NCBI GenBank assembly: GCA_003219925.1
Contig: QHQU01000130.1
Coordinates: forward strand, 1 to 21,110
Direction: 5' to 3'
Origin: Verrucomicrobiota bacterium
GTDB taxonomy: Bacteria > Verrucomicrobiota > Verrucomicrobiia > Chthoniobacterales > UBA10450
Length of the DNA stretch: 21,110 bases
Shown here: positions 19,631 to 21,110 of the stretch, in pieces
How the letters are laid out: every line of letters begins with the position of its first letter
Position numbering within the stretch: position 1 is the first letter of the stretch
Notes under the pieces: generated by a model
Databases searched by the model: none
What the model saw: only the letters and a program-made list of their open reading frames with translations
Told to the model about the DNA's origin: nothing
Program-made: the position numbers and the translations under genes

Positions 19631-21110
19631 ATGAACGACGAATTCAAGACCCTGAAAAAGTTCGATGCTGGTAATGGGCGTGAAGGATTTCTCCATTCGC
19701 TGCCAGAATTAGAAACGCAAGGCGTCGGCAAAATTTCGCGTCTCCCCATCAGCATCCGCATCGTGCTCGAGTCAGTCTTGCGGAATTGCGATGGCAAAAA
19801 GGTGCGAGGCAAAGACGTGGAGACCTTGGCGAGGTGGGACGCGAAAAAGCCCGCCAACGAAGAAATCCCGTTCGTCGTCGCGCGGATCGTTCTACAGGAT
19901 TTCACCGGCGTGCCGCTGGTGGTCGATCTGGCAGCGATGCGCAGCGCGGTGAAACGTCTTGGGGGCGATCCCAAAATCATCGAACCGCTGGTGCCAGTCG
20001 ATCTGGTGGTCGATCACAGCGTCCAGGTTGATTTTTTTGGCTCAGCCCAAGCGTTACGATTGAATCTGGAGATGGAGTTCAAGCGCAACCGCGAGCGCTA
20101 CCAATTTTTGAAATGGGGCCAGCAAGCCTTTAAAACTTTTCAACTGATTCCGCCGGGCATTGGCATCGTGCATCAGGTAAACCTCGAATATCTTGCGAAG
20201 GGCGTTCTAAGCCAGAGATCAGAGATCAGGGGTCAGAGGTCAGAAATCTTTTATCCGGATACGCTCGTCGGGACGGATTCACACACCACCATGATCAATG
20301 GCCTCGGCGTGGTCGGCTGGGGCGTGGGCGGAATCGAAGCGGAAGCTGGCATGCTTGGGCAGCCAGTTTATTTTCTGACGCCGGAAGTCGTGGGTGTGCA
20401 TCTGAGCGGGCGCTTAAAGGAAGGCGTCACCGCCACCGATCTTGTCCTGCACATCACCCAGATGCTGAGGGCACAAAAGGTAGTCGGGAAATTCGTTGAG
20501 TTCTATGGCGAAGGCGCCGCCTCCTTGCCCGTGCCGGATCGCGCTACCATTGGCAACATGTCGCCGGAGTACGGCGCAACCATCGGTTATTTCCCGGTCG
20601 ATCAGGAATCTGTGAACTATTTGCGCGCCACCGGCCGAAGCGACGAGCAATGCGCCGCATTCCAAAATTATTTTCGCGCCCAAAAAATGTTCGGCATGCC
20701 GCGCAAGGGCGAAATCGATTACAGCGTCGATCTGGAACTGGATCTTGGCCAGGTCCAGCCAGGAGTAGCCGGGCCCAAGCGACCACAGGATCGAATCAAT
20801 CTCCCCGAGCTCGGTCAAACTTTTCGCTCGCTCTTGCAAAAACCGGTAAAGGACGGCGGTTACGGAAAGGAAAATGTCGATCTCGCCGCGAAGCATCTCG
20901 TCCAATTAAATGGAAGCGCGCCGCAAAATGGCGACATGCCCGGGATCGATCCGGGCGAAGAACTTAACAAAGCCGAAATGGTGACCAATCGGCCAACCCC
21001 TGATCCGGCGAAAGATTTGCAAGGGGCCGATCCCTTTCGTCATGGCGAAAGTAAGATCGGACACGGCAGCGTTTTGATCGCGGCCATCACCAGTTGCACC
21101 AACACCAGCA
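19631..21110 (+). CDS. acnA: Aconitate hydratase, AcnA/IRP type, N-terminal part
   Basis: Aconitase isomerises citrate to isocitrate through a [4Fe-4S] cluster in the TCA cycle. 493 codons are visible before the window ends. AcnA-type motifs: EPLVPVDLVVDHSVQVD, FLKWGQQAF then FQLIPPGIGIVHQVNLEYL, VGTDSHTTMINGLGVVGWGV and GGIEAEAGMLGQP, VGKFVEFYGEGAASLPVPDRATIGNMSPEYGAT, AGPKRPQDRI, and ITSCTNTS, which starts the cluster-ligand region at the very end. A heptamer repeat inserts SQRSEIRGQRSEI in frame near residues 194-206. The linker before ITSCTNTS looks longer than in E. coli AcnA. No strong Shine-Dalgarno sequence; a repeat element ends 8 bp before the ATG. Confidence 0.96.
   Translation, partial: MNDEFKTLKKFDAGNGREGFLHSLPELETQGVGKISRLPISIRIVLESVLRNCDGKKVRGKDVETLARWDAKKPANEEIPFVVARIVLQDFTGVPLVVDLAAMRSAVKRLGGDPKIIEPLVPVDLVVDHSVQVDFFGSAQALRLNLEMEFKRNRERYQFLKWGQQAFKTFQLIPPGIGIVHQVNLEYLAKGVLSQRSEIRGQRSEIFYPDTLVGTDSHTTMINGLGVVGWGVGGIEAEAGMLGQPVYFLTPEVVGVHLSGRLKEGVTATDLVLHITQMLRAQKVVGKFVEFYGEGAASLPVPDRATIGNMSPEYGATIGYFPVDQESVNYLRATGRSDEQCAAFQNYFRAQKMFGMPRKGEIDYSVDLELDLGQVQPGVAGPKRPQDRINLPELGQTFRSLLQKPVKDGGYGKENVDLAAKHLVQLNGSAPQNGDMPGIDPGEELNKAEMVTNRPTPDPAKDLQGADPFRHGESKIGHGSVLIAAITSCTNTS
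20213..20247 (+). repeat. In-frame heptamer array inside acnA
   Basis: Five tandem 7-base units: CAGAGAT, CAGAGAT, CAGGGGT, CAGAGGT, CAGAAAT. The frame stays open and encodes QRSEIRGQRSEI at about residues 195-206, between the conserved HQVNLEYL and DTLVGTDSHTT motifs. Confidence 0.85.

Noticed and set aside
20213..20247. Frameshift or pseudogene in acnA caused by the heptamer array
   Set aside because: The frame stays open through the array into conserved aconitase sequence to the window end.
20414..20905. A 163-codon minus-strand frame opposite acnA
   Set aside because: Antisense to conserved aconitase motifs; no motif of its own.

Overview
The window looks like a core-genome segment of a Verrucomicrobiota bacterium, probably a soil lineage near Chthoniobacterales. 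This is inferred from protein flavour, the archaeal/eukaryotic-type prolyl-tRNA synthetase, a standard bacterial type A-like RNase P RNA, and an abundance of short palindromic intergenic repeats. No tool was available to confirm the taxonomy. I see no transposase, integrase, CRISPR array, toxin-antitoxin pair or recognisable defence system.

Layout. Positions 1-3734 (+) form a translation/nucleotide cluster: the end of rplU, then rpmA, adk, a small CxxC/CxxC protein, fmt, pyrH and frr. Positions 3773-6404 (-) run proS, then a glutaredoxin, then a membrane-anchored unknown. A small exported protein (+) and a secreted CAP-domain protein (-) converge at 6841/6842 with no gap. Then come rplM-rpsI (+), a TPR membrane protein and a small membrane protein (-), a GNAT acetyltransferase (+), a lysine-rich small protein (-), a YetF/DUF421 membrane protein (+), a class V aminotransferase (+), an EamA transporter (-), a membrane/coiled-coil small protein and a DUF5069 protein (+), and the RNase P RNA gene rnpB (-, about 14300-14694). 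Positions 14897-17143 (-) form the ispH operon with two paralogous membrane proteins. Positions 17306-18268 (-) hold a membrane protein and a winged-helix regulator. DUF456 (-), a peroxiredoxin (+) and the first two thirds of aconitase (+) finish the window.

Most interesting observations. (1) Two perfect 15-bp palindromes of the form CTTTGTR-N-YACAAAG sit just upstream of the start codons of the regulator operon and of ispH. This suggests one local regulator autoregulates and also controls the ispH operon. (2) Six copies or fragments of a GTCATCCCGAGC...GCTCGGGATGAC palindromic element, plus two copies of a second palindrome family, lie within about 20 bp downstream of stop codons; one overlaps the fmt stop codon and may have supplied it. 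(3) A five-unit heptamer array (CAGAGAT-like) sits in frame inside aconitase. (4) The peroxiredoxin gene has a strong promoter so close to its ATG that the mRNA should be nearly leaderless.

No stretch longer than about 300 bp lacks a gene. The longest protein-free stretch, 14212-14896, is occupied by rnpB, its terminator and promoter, and a twin-hairpin repeat.
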